Assembly: GCF_016863555.1 (NCBI RefSeq)
Contig: NZ_BOPC01000013.1
Span: 146,908-210,907, forward strand
Length of the DNA: 64,000 bases
Origin: Micromonospora qiuiae
GTDB taxonomy: Bacteria; Actinomycetota; Actinomycetes; Mycobacteriales; Micromonosporaceae
Direction of reading: 5' to 3'
The position numbers and the translations under genes are program-made. This document shows, one piece after another, positions 24,760 through 35,457 of the stretch. Positions within the stretch are counted from its first letter, which is position 1; every line of letters begins with the position of its first letter. The notes under the pieces were generated by a model. The model did not search any database and had not been told where the DNA came from. It saw nothing but the letters and a program-made list of their open reading frames with translations.

Positions 24760-26493
24760 TCATGCCGGCACCTCCGTGGTCTGCTGGGACGCCACGATCT
24801 CCGCGTATGTCGGACAGTTGGTCAGCAGGTCGTCATGCCGGCCCATCCCGACCACGCCGCCGTTCTCCAGGACGATGATCTGGTCGGCACCGACGATCGT
24901 GGAGACCCGTTGGGCGACGATCACCACCGCTGCGGTGGCGGTGACCGGCCGTAGGGCCGCTCGCAGCCGGGCGTCGGTGCCGAGGTCGAGCGCGGAGAAC
25001 GAGTCGTCGAACAGGTAGATCTCCGGCCGACGGACCAGGGCTCGTGCGATCGCCAGCCGCTGCCGCTGGCCGCCGGAGACGTTCGTACCGCCCTGGGTGA
25101 TGGGTGTGTCCAGGCCCTCCGGCATGGCCTCGACGAAGTCCCGGGCCTGGGCGATCTCCAACGCCGCCCACAGTTCCTCGTCGGTGGCGTCCGGGTTGCC
25201 GTAGCGCAGGTTGGTCGCCACCGTCCCCGTGAACAGGTACGGCCGCTGCGGCACCAGCCCGATCCGGCGCCACAGCTCGTCCGGCGCGAGTTCCCGCACG
25301 TCGACGCCGTCGACGAGCACCGCGCCGGCGGTGACGTCGACCAGCCGGGGGATCAGGTTGAGCAGGGTCGTCTTGCCCGCGCCGGTGCTGCCGACGATCG
25401 CCGTGGTGGTGCCGGGTGTGACCCGGAACGAAACGTCTTTCAGCACCGGTTCGGCGGCGCCCGGGTACTGGAACCGCACGTTCCGCAGCTCCAACTCGGC
25501 CCGGGTCGACACCTCGGTGATCGGCGCCGGGGCGGGCACCACCGAGGAGGCGGTGTCGAGCACCTCCACGATCCGTTCGGCGCAGACCGCCGCGCGGGGC
25601 ACCATCATCAGCATGAAGGTGGCCATCATGACGGCCATCAGGATCTGCATCAGGTATTGCAGGAAGGCGGTGAGCGCGCCGACCTGGATCGCTCCGGCGT
25701 CCACCCGTTCCGCGCCGAACCAGAGCACCGCCACGCTGGAGACGTTGAGCACCAGCATCACCACGGGGAAGATCAACGCCATCAGTCGGCCGGTGCGGAG
25801 GGCGGTCGCGGTCAGGTCGGCGTTCGCTGCGGCGAAGCGTCTCACCTCGTACGGCTCCCGGACGAAAGCCCGAACCACCCGGATCCCGGTGATCTGCTCC
25901 CGGAGCACCCGGTTGATCGCGTCGATGCGGGTCTGCATGAGCCGGAAGCCGGGCACCATCCGCCGGATGACCAGGCCCAGCAGGATCGCCAGCACCGGTA
26001 CGCAGACCAGCATCAACCAGGAGAGCCCGACATCCTCCCGCAGCGCCATCACCACACCGCCGATGCTCATGATCGGAGCGGCGACCAGCATGGTGCAGCT
26101 CATCAGCACGAGCATCTGCACCTGCTGCACGTCATTGGTGTTCCGGGTGATCAGCGACGGGGCGCCGAAACGGGCGACCTCCCGCGCCGAGAAGGTGTTC
26201 ACGTGTCCGAAGACCGCTGCCCGTACGTCCCGGCCGAAGCCCATGGCGATCCGTGCGCCGAGACGGACCGCCACGATTGCGCAGACGATCTGCACCACGC
26301 TCACCGCGAGCATCCACCCGCCGGTGCGGGTGATGTAGCCGGTGTCACCCCGGGCGACGCCGAGGTCGATGATGTCGGCGTTGAGGCTGGGCAGGTAGAG
26401 CGAGGCCATGGTGCCGACGAACTGGAGCAGCACCACGGCCGCCAGCAGTCGTTGGTACGGCCGCAGGTGACCGCGCAGCAACCGGATCAGCAC
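24760..26493 (-). CDS. ABC exporter half-transporter, degenerate ATPase site
   Basis: 577 residues. The exporter domain begins RLLRGHLRPYQRLLAAVVLL; the ATPase domain has Walker A VGSTGAGKTT, signature NVSGGQRQRLAIARAL and Walker B EIYLFDDSFSALD. Asp replaces the catalytic Glu after Walker B and the switch region reads AQRVST instead of a His-containing HRLST, as in the degenerate subunit of heterodimeric exporters such as TM287/288. The start overlaps the MarR stop by 7 bases; 76 bases separate it from the partner half. Confidence 0.92.
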   Translation of the reverse strand: MLIRLLRGHLRPYQRLLAAVVLLQFVGTMASLYLPSLNADIIDLGVARGDTGYITRTGGWMLAVSVVQIVCAIVAVRLGARIAMGFGRDVRAAVFGHVNTFSAREVARFGAPSLITRNTNDVQQVQMLVLMSCTMLVAAPIMSIGGVVMALREDVGLSWLMLVCVPVLAILLGLVIRRMVPGFRLMQTRIDAINRVLREQITGIRVVRAFVREPYEVRRFAAANADLTATALRTGRLMALIFPVVMLVLNVSSVAVLWFGAERVDAGAIQVGALTAFLQYLMQILMAVMMATFMLMMVPRAAVCAERIVEVLDTASSVVPAPAPITEVSTRAELELRNVRFQYPGAAEPVLKDVSFRVTPGTTTAIVGSTGAGKTTLLNLIPRLVDVTAGAVLVDGVDVRELAPDELWRRIGLVPQRPYLFTGTVATNLRYGNPDATDEELWAALEIAQARDFVEAMPEGLDTPITQGGTNVSGGQRQRLAIARALVRRPEIYLFDDSFSALDLGTDARLRAALRPVTATAAVVIVAQRVSTIVGADQIIVLENGGVVGMGRHDDLLTNCPTYAEIVASQQTTEVPA

Positions 26494-26954
26494 GTCGGGC
26501 CTCCCGCCGCCCCGCCGGATGCCTCGTCGCTGCCGATGACCTCCAACAGGAACTGCCGGATGACGGCTGCCTTCGCCGGATCGGCGTCGACCGAGGTGAG
26601 CGGTTGCCCGGACCGGATCGCGGCGGTGAGCGCGGCCACCCGCTCCCGACCGGCCGTCGTCAGCGTGAGGTTGACACTACGTCGGTCCGTGTCGTCGCGA
26701 TGTCGCTCCACCAGGCCGTCCCGTTCGAGGGTGTCCACGATGCCGGTGAGAGTGGCCGGGCGGACGAAGCACACCTCGGCCACTCGCCGGTGTGGCAGCT
26801 CACCATGCTCGGCGAGGGCCAGCAGGGTGGCCATGCCGGCCTGGGTGAGACCGTGCTCGTCGGCGAGGTAGCGATTCCACCGTTGGCCGGTGAGGTGGCC
26901 GGCGACCACCAACAGCCGACCGAGCGGCACGTCCGCCAGCTGAATCAAAGTCAT
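26487..26954 (-). CDS. MarR-family regulator of the ABC exporter
   Basis: 155 residues. Winged-helix core: GLTQAGMATLLALAEHGEL, HRRVAEVCFVRPATLTGIVD and the wing VERHRDDTDRRSVNLTLTTA. First gene of a three-gene operon with two ABC half-transporters, an arrangement typical of drug-responsive autorepressed efflux systems. A perfect palindrome lies 17 bases upstream of the ATG. Inducer unknown. Confidence 0.92.
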   Translation of the reverse strand: MTLIQLADVPLGRLLVVAGHLTGQRWNRYLADEHGLTQAGMATLLALAEHGELPHRRVAEVCFVRPATLTGIVDTLERDGLVERHRDDTDRRSVNLTLTTAGRERVAALTAAIRSGQPLTSVDADPAKAAVIRQFLLEVIGSDEASGGAAGGPTC

Positions 26955-26970
26955 GTTCGCACATTAGCCT

Positions 26971-26983
26971 CCTGACAATCAGG
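26971..26983. promoter_or_regulatory. candidate MarR operator
   Basis: CCTGACAATCAGG is a palindrome with 5-base arms and a 3-base centre, 17 bases upstream of the MarR ATG, overlapping the region where the promoter and the GGAGG ribosome site meet. Autorepression is inferred. Confidence 0.6.
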
Positions 26984-27029
26984 GGCCGAACGAATTTCCG
27001 CTCCAGGCCGCTCCGTGCCGAGCCGCGGG

Positions 27030-28538
<1,509 letters not shown>

Positions 28539-29135
28539 TCATTCGAGCAGCAGTGCGACCGCCACCAGCACCATCACCACCGCGATCACGCCGTCGAGGA
28601 CCCGCCAGACCCGAGCCCGGGCGAGCAGCGGAGCGAGCCGGTACGCACCGGCACCCAGCGCGGTGAACCAGACCACGCTGGCCGCCGCCGCGCCGAGACC
28701 GAACACCCAGCGATGCTGGTGCTGCTGGGCCAGGCTGCCGAGCAGCAGCACGGTGTCCAGATACACGTGCGGATTGAGATAGGTGAAGGCCAGACAGGCC
28801 GCCAGCGTGGCGCCGAGCCGGGCCGGCGGTCGTTCGGTGGGTGTCAGCGTGCCGGGGCGCAGCGCGCGGCGGGCGGCCAACGCCGCGTACGCGAGCAGGA
28901 ACGCCGCACCGCCCCACCGGATCGCGGTGAGCAGGTCGGGGCGCCCGGTCACCACCGAGCCCACCCCGGCGATACCGAGGCCGATCAGCAGTGCGTCCGA
29001 AGCCGCGCAGGTCAGCACGACCGGCACCAGGTGCTCGCGACGCAGGCCTTGGCGGAGCACGAAGGCGTTCTGCGCGCCGATGGCGACGATCAGGGCGATG
29101 GCCAGCGAGAAACCGGCGATGGCTGAGGTGAGCAC
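28539..29135 (-). CDS. lysE: LysE/ArgO-type basic amino acid exporter
   Basis: 198 residues with five to six membrane segments. The conserved LysE opening is IALIVAIGAQNAFVLRQGLR, followed by CAASDALLIGLGIAGVG and AFTYLNPHVYLDTVLLLG. Exports lysine/arginine when cytosolic levels are high. Divergent from a LysR-type gene 70 bases away, the classic lysE-lysG layout. Confidence 0.92.
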   Translation of the reverse strand: MLTSAIAGFSLAIALIVAIGAQNAFVLRQGLRREHLVPVVLTCAASDALLIGLGIAGVGSVVTGRPDLLTAIRWGGAAFLLAYAALAARRALRPGTLTPTERPPARLGATLAACLAFTYLNPHVYLDTVLLLGSLAQQHQHRWVFGLGAAAASVVWFTALGAGAYRLAPLLARARVWRVLDGVIAVVMVLVAVALLLE

Positions 29136-29205
29136 GCACCGACGGTAGGAGCACGTGCCAGCGCCGGTCCAGCTAAAGATTCTTCAGATGATTAAGGTCC
29201 GCTTC
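29136..29205. promoter_or_regulatory. lysE-lysG divergent control region
   Basis: Seventy bases between divergent starts, with AT-rich CTAAAGATTCTTCAGATG, unusual against the local GC content, and an AAAGATTCTT half-symmetric core. Likely LysG site plus both promoters. Confidence 0.5.
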
Positions 29206-30111
29206 ATGAATGGCCTGGATTCCATCCAGCTTCGTACGCTTGCCGCGATCGTTGCCGAGGGCAGCTTCGAGGCGGCGGCGCGGCTGTTGCACGTGACCCC
29301 GTCGGCGGTCAGCCAGCGGATCAAGGCGCTGGAGGAGACCGTCGGCCAGGTGCTCGTCCGGCGGCATCGGCCCTGCGACGCCACCGAGGCCGGCCGCCCG
29401 CTGCTCCGCCTCGCCGGTCAGCTCGCCCTGCTCGAACGGGAGGCGTTGGCCGAGGCGCGAGGGGCGGGCGTCGACCCCGGTCGTACCCGGGTCGCCGTTG
29501 TGGTCAACGCCGACTCGCTCGCGACCTGGTTCCCCGCGGCGCTGGCCCGGCTGCCGGCCGAGCCCGGGTTCTCCTTCGACCTCCGGCAGGACGACCAGGA
29601 CCACAGCGCCGAACTGTTGCGTGCCGGCACGGTGATGGCCGCGGTGACTGCACAGCGCGAACCGGTGCAGGGCTGCCGGGCACGAACGCTCGGCGCGATG
29701 CGCTACCGGGCCCTGGCCGCCCCGCCGGTGGTGGACCGGTGGTTCGCCGACGGGCTCACCCGGGCGGCGCTCGCCGCCGCGCCGGTGGTGGTCTTCGACC
29801 GCAAGGACCGCCTGCAACACCGCTTTCTGCGTACGGTGGCTGGACGCGTCCTCGATCCGCCGGTGCACTACGTGCCGTCGGTGCCCGCGTTCAGCGCGGC
29901 GATCCGGCTCGGCCTCGGTTGGGGGCTGGTGCCGGAGCAGATCGCCGAGGACGACGTGGCCGTCGGCAGTTGCGTGGACATCGCACCCGGCCGGGTGGTG
30001 GACATCCCGCTCTACTGGCAGCACTGGCATCTCGACTCGCCGATGCTCATCGCGCTCACCGCCGCCGTCCGCGCAGTCGCCGCCGAGACCCTCCGCCCGG
30101 TGACCGGTTAG
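29206..30111 (+). CDS. lysG: LysR-type regulator LysG/ArgP
   Basis: 301 residues from ATG 29206. The N-terminal HTH has LDSIQLRTLAAIVAEGSFEA, LLHVTPSAVSQRIKALEE and VLVRRHRPCDATEAG; the effector domain contains VVNADSLATWFPAALARL and AIRLGLGWGLVPEQIAEDD. ArgP/LysG proteins activate the adjacent lysine/arginine exporter in response to the basic amino acid, and the divergent layout fits. An upstream ATG at 29155 is in frame but has no better ribosome site. The stop abuts repeat copy 2. Confidence 0.9.
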   Translation: MNGLDSIQLRTLAAIVAEGSFEAAARLLHVTPSAVSQRIKALEETVGQVLVRRHRPCDATEAGRPLLRLAGQLALLEREALAEARGAGVDPGRTRVAVVVNADSLATWFPAALARLPAEPGFSFDLRQDDQDHSAELLRAGTVMAAVTAQREPVQGCRARTLGAMRYRALAAPPVVDRWFADGLTRAALAAAPVVVFDRKDRLQHRFLRTVAGRVLDPPVHYVPSVPAFSAAIRLGLGWGLVPEQIAEDDVAVGSCVDIAPGRVVDIPLYWQHWHLDSPMLIALTAAVRAVAAETLRPVTG

Positions 30112-30161
30112 AAGGGGCCCCTTTCAATACACGAGGCGTTAAGAAGGGCCCCTTCCTTTCA
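30108..30161 (-). repeat. GGGGCCCC twin-palindrome element, copy 2
   Basis: On the minus strand it starts right after the accA stop: GAAAGGAAGGGGCCC, spacer AACGCCTCGTGTATTG, then AAAGGGGCCCCTTC. The lysG stop codon on the other strand overlaps its far end. It fills the whole gap between two convergent genes. Confidence 0.8.
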
Positions 30162-30163
30162 CC

Positions 30164-31918
30164 TCACCCGTCGATGGTGCAGATGATGGCGCCGGCGGTG
30201 ATGACCGCGCCGACCTCGGCCGACAGGCCGCTGACCGTGCCCGCCTTGTGGGCGTGCAGGGGCTGCTCCATCTTCATCGCCTCCAGGACCACGACCAGGT
30301 CGCCCTCGGCGACGGTGTCACCCTCGGCGATCGCGATCTTGACGATGGTGCCCTGCATCGGGGAGGTGAGAGCCGCACCGCCCGCCGGCCCGCTGGCCAT
30401 GGTGCCGCCGCCTCGGCGGGTGGGCTTCTTCGCGGCAGGTGCGCTGGCGGTCGGAGCCGCGCCGAGGCCGGCGGGAAGGGTCACCTCCAGCCGCTTGCCG
30501 CCCACCTCGACCACGACGGTCTCCCGCTCGGCCGCGACCACCTCGGCACCGGCGGTGCCGCTGAACGGCGGCACGGTGTTGTCGAACTCGGTCTCGATCC
30601 AACGGGTGTGCACGGCGAACGGCTCGGCGGTGAAGGCCGGGTCGCGCACCACCAGGCGGTGGAACGGCAGCGCGGTCGCCATCCCTTCGACCACCAGCTC
30701 GTCCAGCGCCCGGCGGGCCCGTTCCAACGCCTCGGTACGGGTCTCCCCGGTGACGATCACCTTGGCCAGCAGGGAATCGAAGTTGCCGCCGATCACGTCG
30801 CCGGCCGAGACGCCGGTGTCCACCCGCACGCCCGGACCGGTGGGCAGCCGCAGCGCGGTGACCGTGCCGGGGGCGGGCAGGAAGTTGCGCCCCGGGTCCT
30901 CGCCGTTGATCCGGAACTCGATGGAGTGCCCGCGCGGCACCGGGTCCCCGGTGAACCGCAGCTTCTCGCCGTCGGCGATGCGGAACTGCTCGCGTACCAG
31001 GTCGATGCCGGCGGTCTCCTCGGTGACCGGGTGTTCCACCTGGAGTCGGGTGTTGACCTCCAGGAAGGAGATGGTGCCGTCGTTGCCGACCAGGTATTCG
31101 ACCGTGCCGGCGCCGTGGTAACCGGCCTCCCGGCAGATCGCCTTGGCGCTCTCGTGGATCTGGGCCCGTTGGGCGTCGGAGAGGAACGGCGCCGGCGCCT
31201 CCTCGACCAGCTTCTGGTGCCGGCGCTGCAACGAGCAGTCCCGGGTGCCCACCACGATCACGTTGCCGTGCTGGTCGGCCAGGACCTGCGCCTCGACGTG
31301 GCGCGGCCGGTCGAGGTACCGCTCGACGAAGCACTCACCCCGGCCGAACGCGGCGACCGCTTCCCGGGTGGCCGACTCGAACAGCTGCGGGATCTCCTCC
31401 ATGCTGCGGGCCACCTTCAGGCCCCGCCCGCCCCCGCCGAACGCCGCCTTGATCGCCACCGGCAGACCGTGGTCGACGGCGAAGGCCATCACCTCGTCGG
31501 GGCTGCCGACCGGATCCGGGGTGCCGGGCACCAGCGGAGCGCCGGCCCGCTGGGCGATGTGCCGGGCGGTGACCTTGTCACCGAGGTCGCGGATGGCCTG
31601 CGGGGTGGGGCCGATCCAGGTCAGCCGCGCGTCGATGACGGCTTGGGCGAAGTCGGCGTTCTCGGCGAGGAAACCGTAGCCGGGGTGCAGCGCGTCGGCG
31701 CCGGACCGGGTGGCGATGTCGATAAGCTTGTCGATGCGTAGGTAGGTGTCCGCAGCGGTCTCACCGCCCAGGGCGTACGCTTCGTCGGCGAGCATGGCGT
31801 GCAGGGCCTCCCGGTCGGAGTCCGCGTACACCGCGACGCTGCCCAGGCCGGCATCCTGGCAGGCGCGGATGATGCGGACGGCGATTTCGCCCCGGTTGGC
31901 GATGAGTACCTTGCGCAC
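30164..31918 (-). CDS. accA: acyl-CoA carboxylase alpha subunit (biotin carboxylase + BCCP)
   Basis: 584 residues. The biotin carboxylase part opens [19 protein letters not shown], with the [10 protein letters not shown] motif near 78, ATP-grasp [10 protein letters not shown] near 162, [17 protein letters not shown] near 226 and [15 protein letters not shown] near 284. A linker leads to a C-terminal biotinyl domain with [11 protein letters not shown] and the biotinylated lysine in [13 protein letters not shown] (about 550). Works with an AccD carboxyltransferase and a small epsilon subunit on acetyl- or propionyl-CoA. accE is at 38592 and birA at 44754, but only a fragment of accD remains nearby. 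Equivalent to AccA3 of M. tuberculosis by position. Confidence 0.94.
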   Translation of the reverse strand: MRKVLIANRGEIAVRIIRACQDAGLGSVAVYADSDREALHAMLADEAYALGGETAADTYLRIDKLIDIATRSGADALHPGYGFLAENADFAQAVIDARLTWIGPTPQAIRDLGDKVTARHIAQRAGAPLVPGTPDPVGSPDEVMAFAVDHGLPVAIKAAFGGGGRGLKVARSMEEIPQLFESATREAVAAFGRGECFVERYLDRPRHVEAQVLADQHGNVIVVGTRDCSLQRRHQKLVEEAPAPFLSDAQRAQIHESAKAICREAGYHGAGTVEYLVGNDGTISFLEVNTRLQVEHPVTEETAGIDLVREQFRIADGEKLRFTGDPVPRGHSIEFRINGEDPGRNFLPAPGTVTALRLPTGPGVRVDTGVSAGDVIGGNFDSLLAKVIVTGETRTEALERARRALDELVVEGMATALPFHRLVVRDPAFTAEPFAVHTRWIETEFDNTVPPFSGTAGAEVVAAERETVVVEVGGKRLEVTLPAGLGAAPTASAPAAKKPTRRGGGTMASGPAGGAALTSPMQGTIVKIAIAEGDTVAEGDLVVVLEAMKMEQPLHAHKAGTVSGLSAEVGAVITAGAIICTIDG

Positions 31919-32101
31919 CTTGGTGACTCCTCCCGGTGGTTACTGACCGGGAGTTTATAGCTCACCCTGGTGGCCCTAACGATCGCTCAGTGTGCGATGG
32001 CGCACCTGCCCGTCGGGCCCGCCAGGCGAAACCTTGTCGTACGTGTGTGGTCGGGTGACGGTGATGAGATGGCCGACGGTGGCTTCGAACGGGGAGTGCA
32101 A

Positions 32102-33061
32102 ATGATCGAGACCAGAGGGCTGCGGAAGTCGTTCCGCAGCCGTGCCGGTCGGGAGACGAAGACGGTGGAGGCGGTACGCGGCGTCGACCTCGACGTGTCG
32201 GCGGGCGAGATCTTCGGGTTCCTCGGCCCGAACGGCGCCGGCAAGACCACCACCCTGCGGATGCTGGCGACGCTCATCGAGCCGGACGGTGGTCAGGCCA
32301 CCATCGCCGGGGCCGACCTGCTCAAAAATCCCGGTGAGGTGCGCCGCCGGATCGGCTACGTCGCCCAGGGCGGCAGCACCTGGGACGAGTCCACCGCGCG
32401 GGAGGAACTGGTCCTCCAGGCCCGGATGTACGGCATCGCCAAGGCTGAGGCGCAGCGGCGGGCCGCCCGGGCGCTGGAGGCGTTCCAGCTCACCGAGTTC
32501 GCCGACCGCAAGTGCAAGACGTACTCCGGTGGGCAACGACGCCGCGTCGAGATCGCACTCGGCATCATCCACGAGCCGAAGATCGTCTTTCTGGACGAGC
32601 CCACCACCGGGCTCGACCCGCAGAGCCGGGCCCACATGTGGGACGAGATCCGGCGGCTGCGTACCGACGGGATGACGGTTTTCATCACCACGCACTACCT
32701 GGACGAGGCGGACGCGCTCTGTGACCGGATCGCGATCATGGATCACGGCGAGGTGGTCGCCGAGGGCACGCCGGCCGAGCTGAAGCGGGAGATCTCCGGC
32801 GACGTGGTGCAGGTCGGCCTCGACCTCACCGCCGCCAACGCGGTCGGAAAGCTGCTCGAGGGCGAGGAGTACGTCAACCGGCTGGAGCCCCTCGACGAGG
32901 GCGCACTGCGTCTCTTCGTCGACGACGGCGCCACCGCCATCCCCCGGATCCTGCGTCGCATCGACGGGGCCGGGCTCGACCTCAAGTCGATCGAGCTGCA
33001 CCGCCCGAGCCTCGACGACGTTTTCCTCACCAAGACCGGCCGCTCGCTGCGCGAGTCCTGA
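32102..33061 (+). CDS. ABC transporter ATP-binding protein, DrrA-type
   Basis: 319 residues from ATG 32102 (GGGGAG upstream). Walker A GPNGAGKTTTLRML near 45, YVAQGGSTWDESTAREEL, signature KTYSGGQRRRVEIALGI near 143, Walker B IVFLDEPTTGLDPQSR near 163, H-loop FITTHYLDEADALCDRI. The C-terminal accessory domain ends LDDVFLTKTGRSLRE, the DrrA (daunorubicin-resistance) signature. Partner permease starts 18 bases downstream. Probably exports a hydrophobic compound or lipid. Confidence 0.92.
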   Translation: MIETRGLRKSFRSRAGRETKTVEAVRGVDLDVSAGEIFGFLGPNGAGKTTTLRMLATLIEPDGGQATIAGADLLKNPGEVRRRIGYVAQGGSTWDESTAREELVLQARMYGIAKAEAQRRAARALEAFQLTEFADRKCKTYSGGQRRRVEIALGIIHEPKIVFLDEPTTGLDPQSRAHMWDEIRRLRTDGMTVFITTHYLDEADALCDRIAIMDHGEVVAEGTPAELKREISGDVVQVGLDLTAANAVGKLLEGEEYVNRLEPLDEGALRLFVDDGATAIPRILRRIDGAGLDLKSIELHRPSLDDVFLTKTGRSLRES

Positions 33062-33079
33062 CACCGCCCAGGAGATCCC

Positions 33080-33835
33080 ATGAAGCTCGCCCGTGACACC
33101 TGGCTGATCTTCCAGCGGCAGCTGCACCTGCTGCTGCGCAACCCCGTGTGGGTTTTCGTCGGCGTCTTCCAGCCGGTGATGTATCTACTGCTGTTCGCCC
33201 CGCTGCTCAAGCCCGCACTGAACGCGCCGACCCAGGCAGAGGCGTACAAAATCTTCGTGCCCGGCCTGTTGGTGCTGCTGGCCATCTTCGGCGGCCTGTT
33301 CCAGGGCTTCGGTCTGATCGCCGAGCTGCGCGCCGGGGTCATCGAACGCTCCCGGGTCACTCCGGTCAGCCGGCTCGCCCTGCTGCTCGGCCGCTCACTG
33401 CGCGACGTGGTGTCGCTGCTGGCCCAGGCGGTCATCATCACCGTGCTCGCGCTCCTGTTCGACCTGCGCGTCTTCATCGGTGACCTGCTGCTCGCGTACC
33501 TCATGCTCGCCCTGATCGCGCTGATGACCTCGGCGGTCTCCTACGGCGTCGCGCTGAAGGTCAAGAGCGAGGACGCGCTCGCCCCGCTGATGAACACGGT
33601 GGCCCAGCCGGTGCTGCTGCTCTCCGGCATCCTGCTGCCGCTCGCCTTCGCGCCCGGCTGGTTGCAGGGCATCGCCAGGTGGAACCCGTTCTCCTGGGCG
33701 GTCGACGGCACCCGGGCATTGTTCAACGGGGACATCGGCAACGACCGGGTCTGGCAGGGCTTGACCATCATCACCGTGCTGGCCGCCGCCGGCGTCTTCT
33801 GGGCCGCCCGCCAGTTCGCCCGCAGCGTCCGCTGA
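33080..33835 (+). CDS. ABC-2 type permease, DrrB-like
   Basis: 251 residues with six membrane segments. It opens LARDTWLIFQRQLHLLLRNP, contains the ABC-2 region FGLIAELRAGVIERSRVTPV and ends with PFSWAVDGTRALFNGD and a final helix. GGAGA upstream of ATG 33080. Forms the exporter with the preceding ATPase. Repeat element copy 3 begins two bases after its stop. Confidence 0.9.
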   Translation: MKLARDTWLIFQRQLHLLLRNPVWVFVGVFQPVMYLLLFAPLLKPALNAPTQAEAYKIFVPGLLVLLAIFGGLFQGFGLIAELRAGVIERSRVTPVSRLALLLGRSLRDVVSLLAQAVIITVLALLFDLRVFIGDLLLAYLMLALIALMTSAVSYGVALKVKSEDALAPLMNTVAQPVLLLSGILLPLAFAPGWLQGIARWNPFSWAVDGTRALFNGDIGNDRVWQGLTIITVLAAAGVFWAARQFARSVR

Positions 33836-33837
33836 AG

Positions 33838-33892
33838 TGTAAGGAGGGGCCCCTTATTAACGCCTGCGGTATAGGAGGGGCCCCTTATTAAC
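33838..33892 (+). repeat. GGGGCCCC twin-palindrome element, copy 3
   Basis: TGTAAGGAGGGGCCCC, spacer AACGCCTGCGGTATAGG, GAGGGGCCCCTTATTAAC. Starts two bases after the permease stop, oriented with that gene's transcription, and lies before the convergent methyltransferase stop at 33911. Confidence 0.85.
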
Positions 33893-33910
33893 CCGCTGGC
33901 GTGCGACCGG

Positions 33911-34564
33911 TCAGTGCACCCGCGCGAGGGTCAGGCCGTCCGCGATCGGCAACATGACCGCGTCGACCCGCACGTCGGCCAGGACATCGTCGTTGAACGC
34001 GGCTACCGCCCGGTCGTCGGCGCTCTGCGGCGCGATCACCCGGCCATGCCGCAGCACGTTGTCGACAGCGATCACGCCACCCGGGCGCATCCGCGGCACC
34101 AGCTCGTCCCAGTAGATCGGATAGCCGATCTTGTCGGCGTCGATGAACGCGAAGTCCAGGTACCGCTCGTTCGGCAACTCCCGCAGTCGCTCTCCGGCCG
34201 GCCCGATGCGCAGCTCGATCCGGTCGTCCACACCGGCGCGCGCCCAGTACCGGCGCGCAACGTTGGTGTACTCCTCCGAGATGTCGAAGCAGGTCAGCCG
34301 GCCGCCTTCGGCGAGCCCACGGGAGATCGCCAGCGAGGAGAGACCGGTGAAGGTGCCCACCTCCACCGCCTCCCGTGTGCCGAGCAGCCGGGTCAGGAAC
34401 GTCAGGAAGGCGGCCTGCTCCGGTGCGATCTGCATGGAAGCCTGCGCGGGTAGGAGGGCCAGCGTCTCCTCGGCCAGGTCGCGGACCACAGCGTCCGGCG
34501 GCGCGCCGTGCGCGACGAGGTACGTGTGCAACTCGTCGGTGAGCGGGATCGACTTGAGCGTCAT
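33911..34564 (-). CDS. SAM-dependent O-methyltransferase (caffeoyl-CoA/catechol type)
   Basis: 217 residues. VGTFTGLSSLAISRGLAEGG (about 69-88) is the SAM motif I region; CFDISEEYTNVARRYWARAG follows as motif II; the metal-binding Asp lies in FAFIDADKIGYPIYWDELV near 140, and GGVIAVDNVLRHGRV near 162. No biosynthetic cluster is adjacent, so the substrate cannot be assigned. 9 bases after the maf stop on the same strand, so the two are probably co-transcribed. Confidence 0.9.
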   Translation of the reverse strand: MTLKSIPLTDELHTYLVAHGAPPDAVVRDLAEETLALLPAQASMQIAPEQAAFLTFLTRLLGTREAVEVGTFTGLSSLAISRGLAEGGRLTCFDISEEYTNVARRYWARAGVDDRIELRIGPAGERLRELPNERYLDFAFIDADKIGYPIYWDELVPRMRPGGVIAVDNVLRHGRVIAPQSADDRAVAAFNDDVLADVRVDAVMLPIADGLTLARVH

Positions 34565-34573
34565 GCTTGGACG

Positions 34574-35230
34574 TTAACCGAGCGGCTCGATCAACTGGTT
34601 GCCCGGCGCGACCTTCGTCCACAGATCCGTGATCCGCAGATCCAAGTCGGCGAGCAGCCGCCGCAGCAGCGGTAGGGAAAGCCCGACGACGGTGCCCGGG
34701 TCGCCCTCGATCCGCTCCACAAAGGCCCCGCCGAGCCCGTCGATGGTGAACGCGCCGGCCACCGCGAGCGGCTCGCCCGTGCCGACGTATGTTGCGATCT
34801 CGTGGTCGCTGATGTCGGCGAAGTGCACGACCGTGGAGGCCACCGCCTCGGCCCGACGCCCGCCCTCCACGTCGATGAGACAGTGGCCGCTGTGCAGCAC
34901 GCCGTTGCGGCCGCGCATCCGTTCCCACCGCCGGGTAGCGTCGCCGGCATCCTCGGGTTTGCCGAGAATCTCGCCGTCGAAGGCGAGCACCGAGTCACAT
35001 CCCAACACGAGCGTGCGCTGGTCGTCGGTGGGCCGCAACCGGGTCAGCACCGCCTGCGCCTTGAGCCGGGCCAGTTCCAGGCAGAGTTCCTCGGCCTGCT
35101 CGGTCACCACGAGCGATTCGTCGACCCCGCTGACCAGCACCTCCGGCTCGATGCCGGCGGCCTGGAGGGTCTTGCGGCGGGCAGGACTCGCCGAGGCGAG
35201 CACCAGACGGAGCGGCAGGGCATCAGACAC
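34574..35230 (-). CDS. maf: Maf-family nucleoside triphosphate pyrophosphatase
   Basis: 218 residues. LVLASASPARRKTLQAAG at the N-terminus is the Maf triphosphate-binding signature; VLGCDSVLAFDGEILGKPED near 75 and AGAFTIDGLGGAFVERIEGD near 165 complete it. Hydrolyses modified or excess NTPs to NMP and PPi. In many actinobacteria maf follows accD-accE; here the ESX-like trio intervenes. Confidence 0.93.
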   Translation of the reverse strand: MSDALPLRLVLASASPARRKTLQAAGIEPEVLVSGVDESLVVTEQAEELCLELARLKAQAVLTRLRPTDDQRTLVLGCDSVLAFDGEILGKPEDAGDATRRWERMRGRNGVLHSGHCLIDVEGGRRAEAVASTVVHFADISDHEIATYVGTGEPLAVAGAFTIDGLGGAFVERIEGDPGTVVGLSLPLLRRLLADLDLRITDLWTKVAPGNQLIEPLG

Positions 35231-35351
35231 GCCGCCGAGGTTACCGGTTGCCTAGCGCGCCACGCGCCCACTACCGCCTGGATCTCGTCGTCCGTCACGG
35301 GCGGTAACCCCGTGGGCCCGTCTTTCTTGAGAGCGTTATGTCATACAGAAA

Positions 35352-35380
35352 TAAATATGTCACAGTGAAATATCGTCCAA
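35352..35380 (-). promoter_or_regulatory. promoter candidate upstream of maf
   Basis: In a conspicuously AT-rich patch the minus strand has TTGGAC (35380-35375) and TATTTA (35357-35352) with a 17-base spacer. It would drive maf and the methyltransferase independently of the ESX-like genes. Confidence 0.5.
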
Positions 35381-35457
35381 AAGGAAGATGGCCTCCCGCC
35401 CCTGATCGGGCCCGTGCCAGCTGCTCCGATCGGGGATGCCGCCTCCGCCTGGGCGCC

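Noticed and set aside
35230..35298. About 18 codons (VTDDEIQAVVGAWRARQ) before maf that recall an AccE-like or small-protein N-terminus
   Set aside because: No ribosome site, no stop before the maf start, and the frame becomes a Cys/Arg/Ser-rich shadow of maf. A complete accE exists at 38592.
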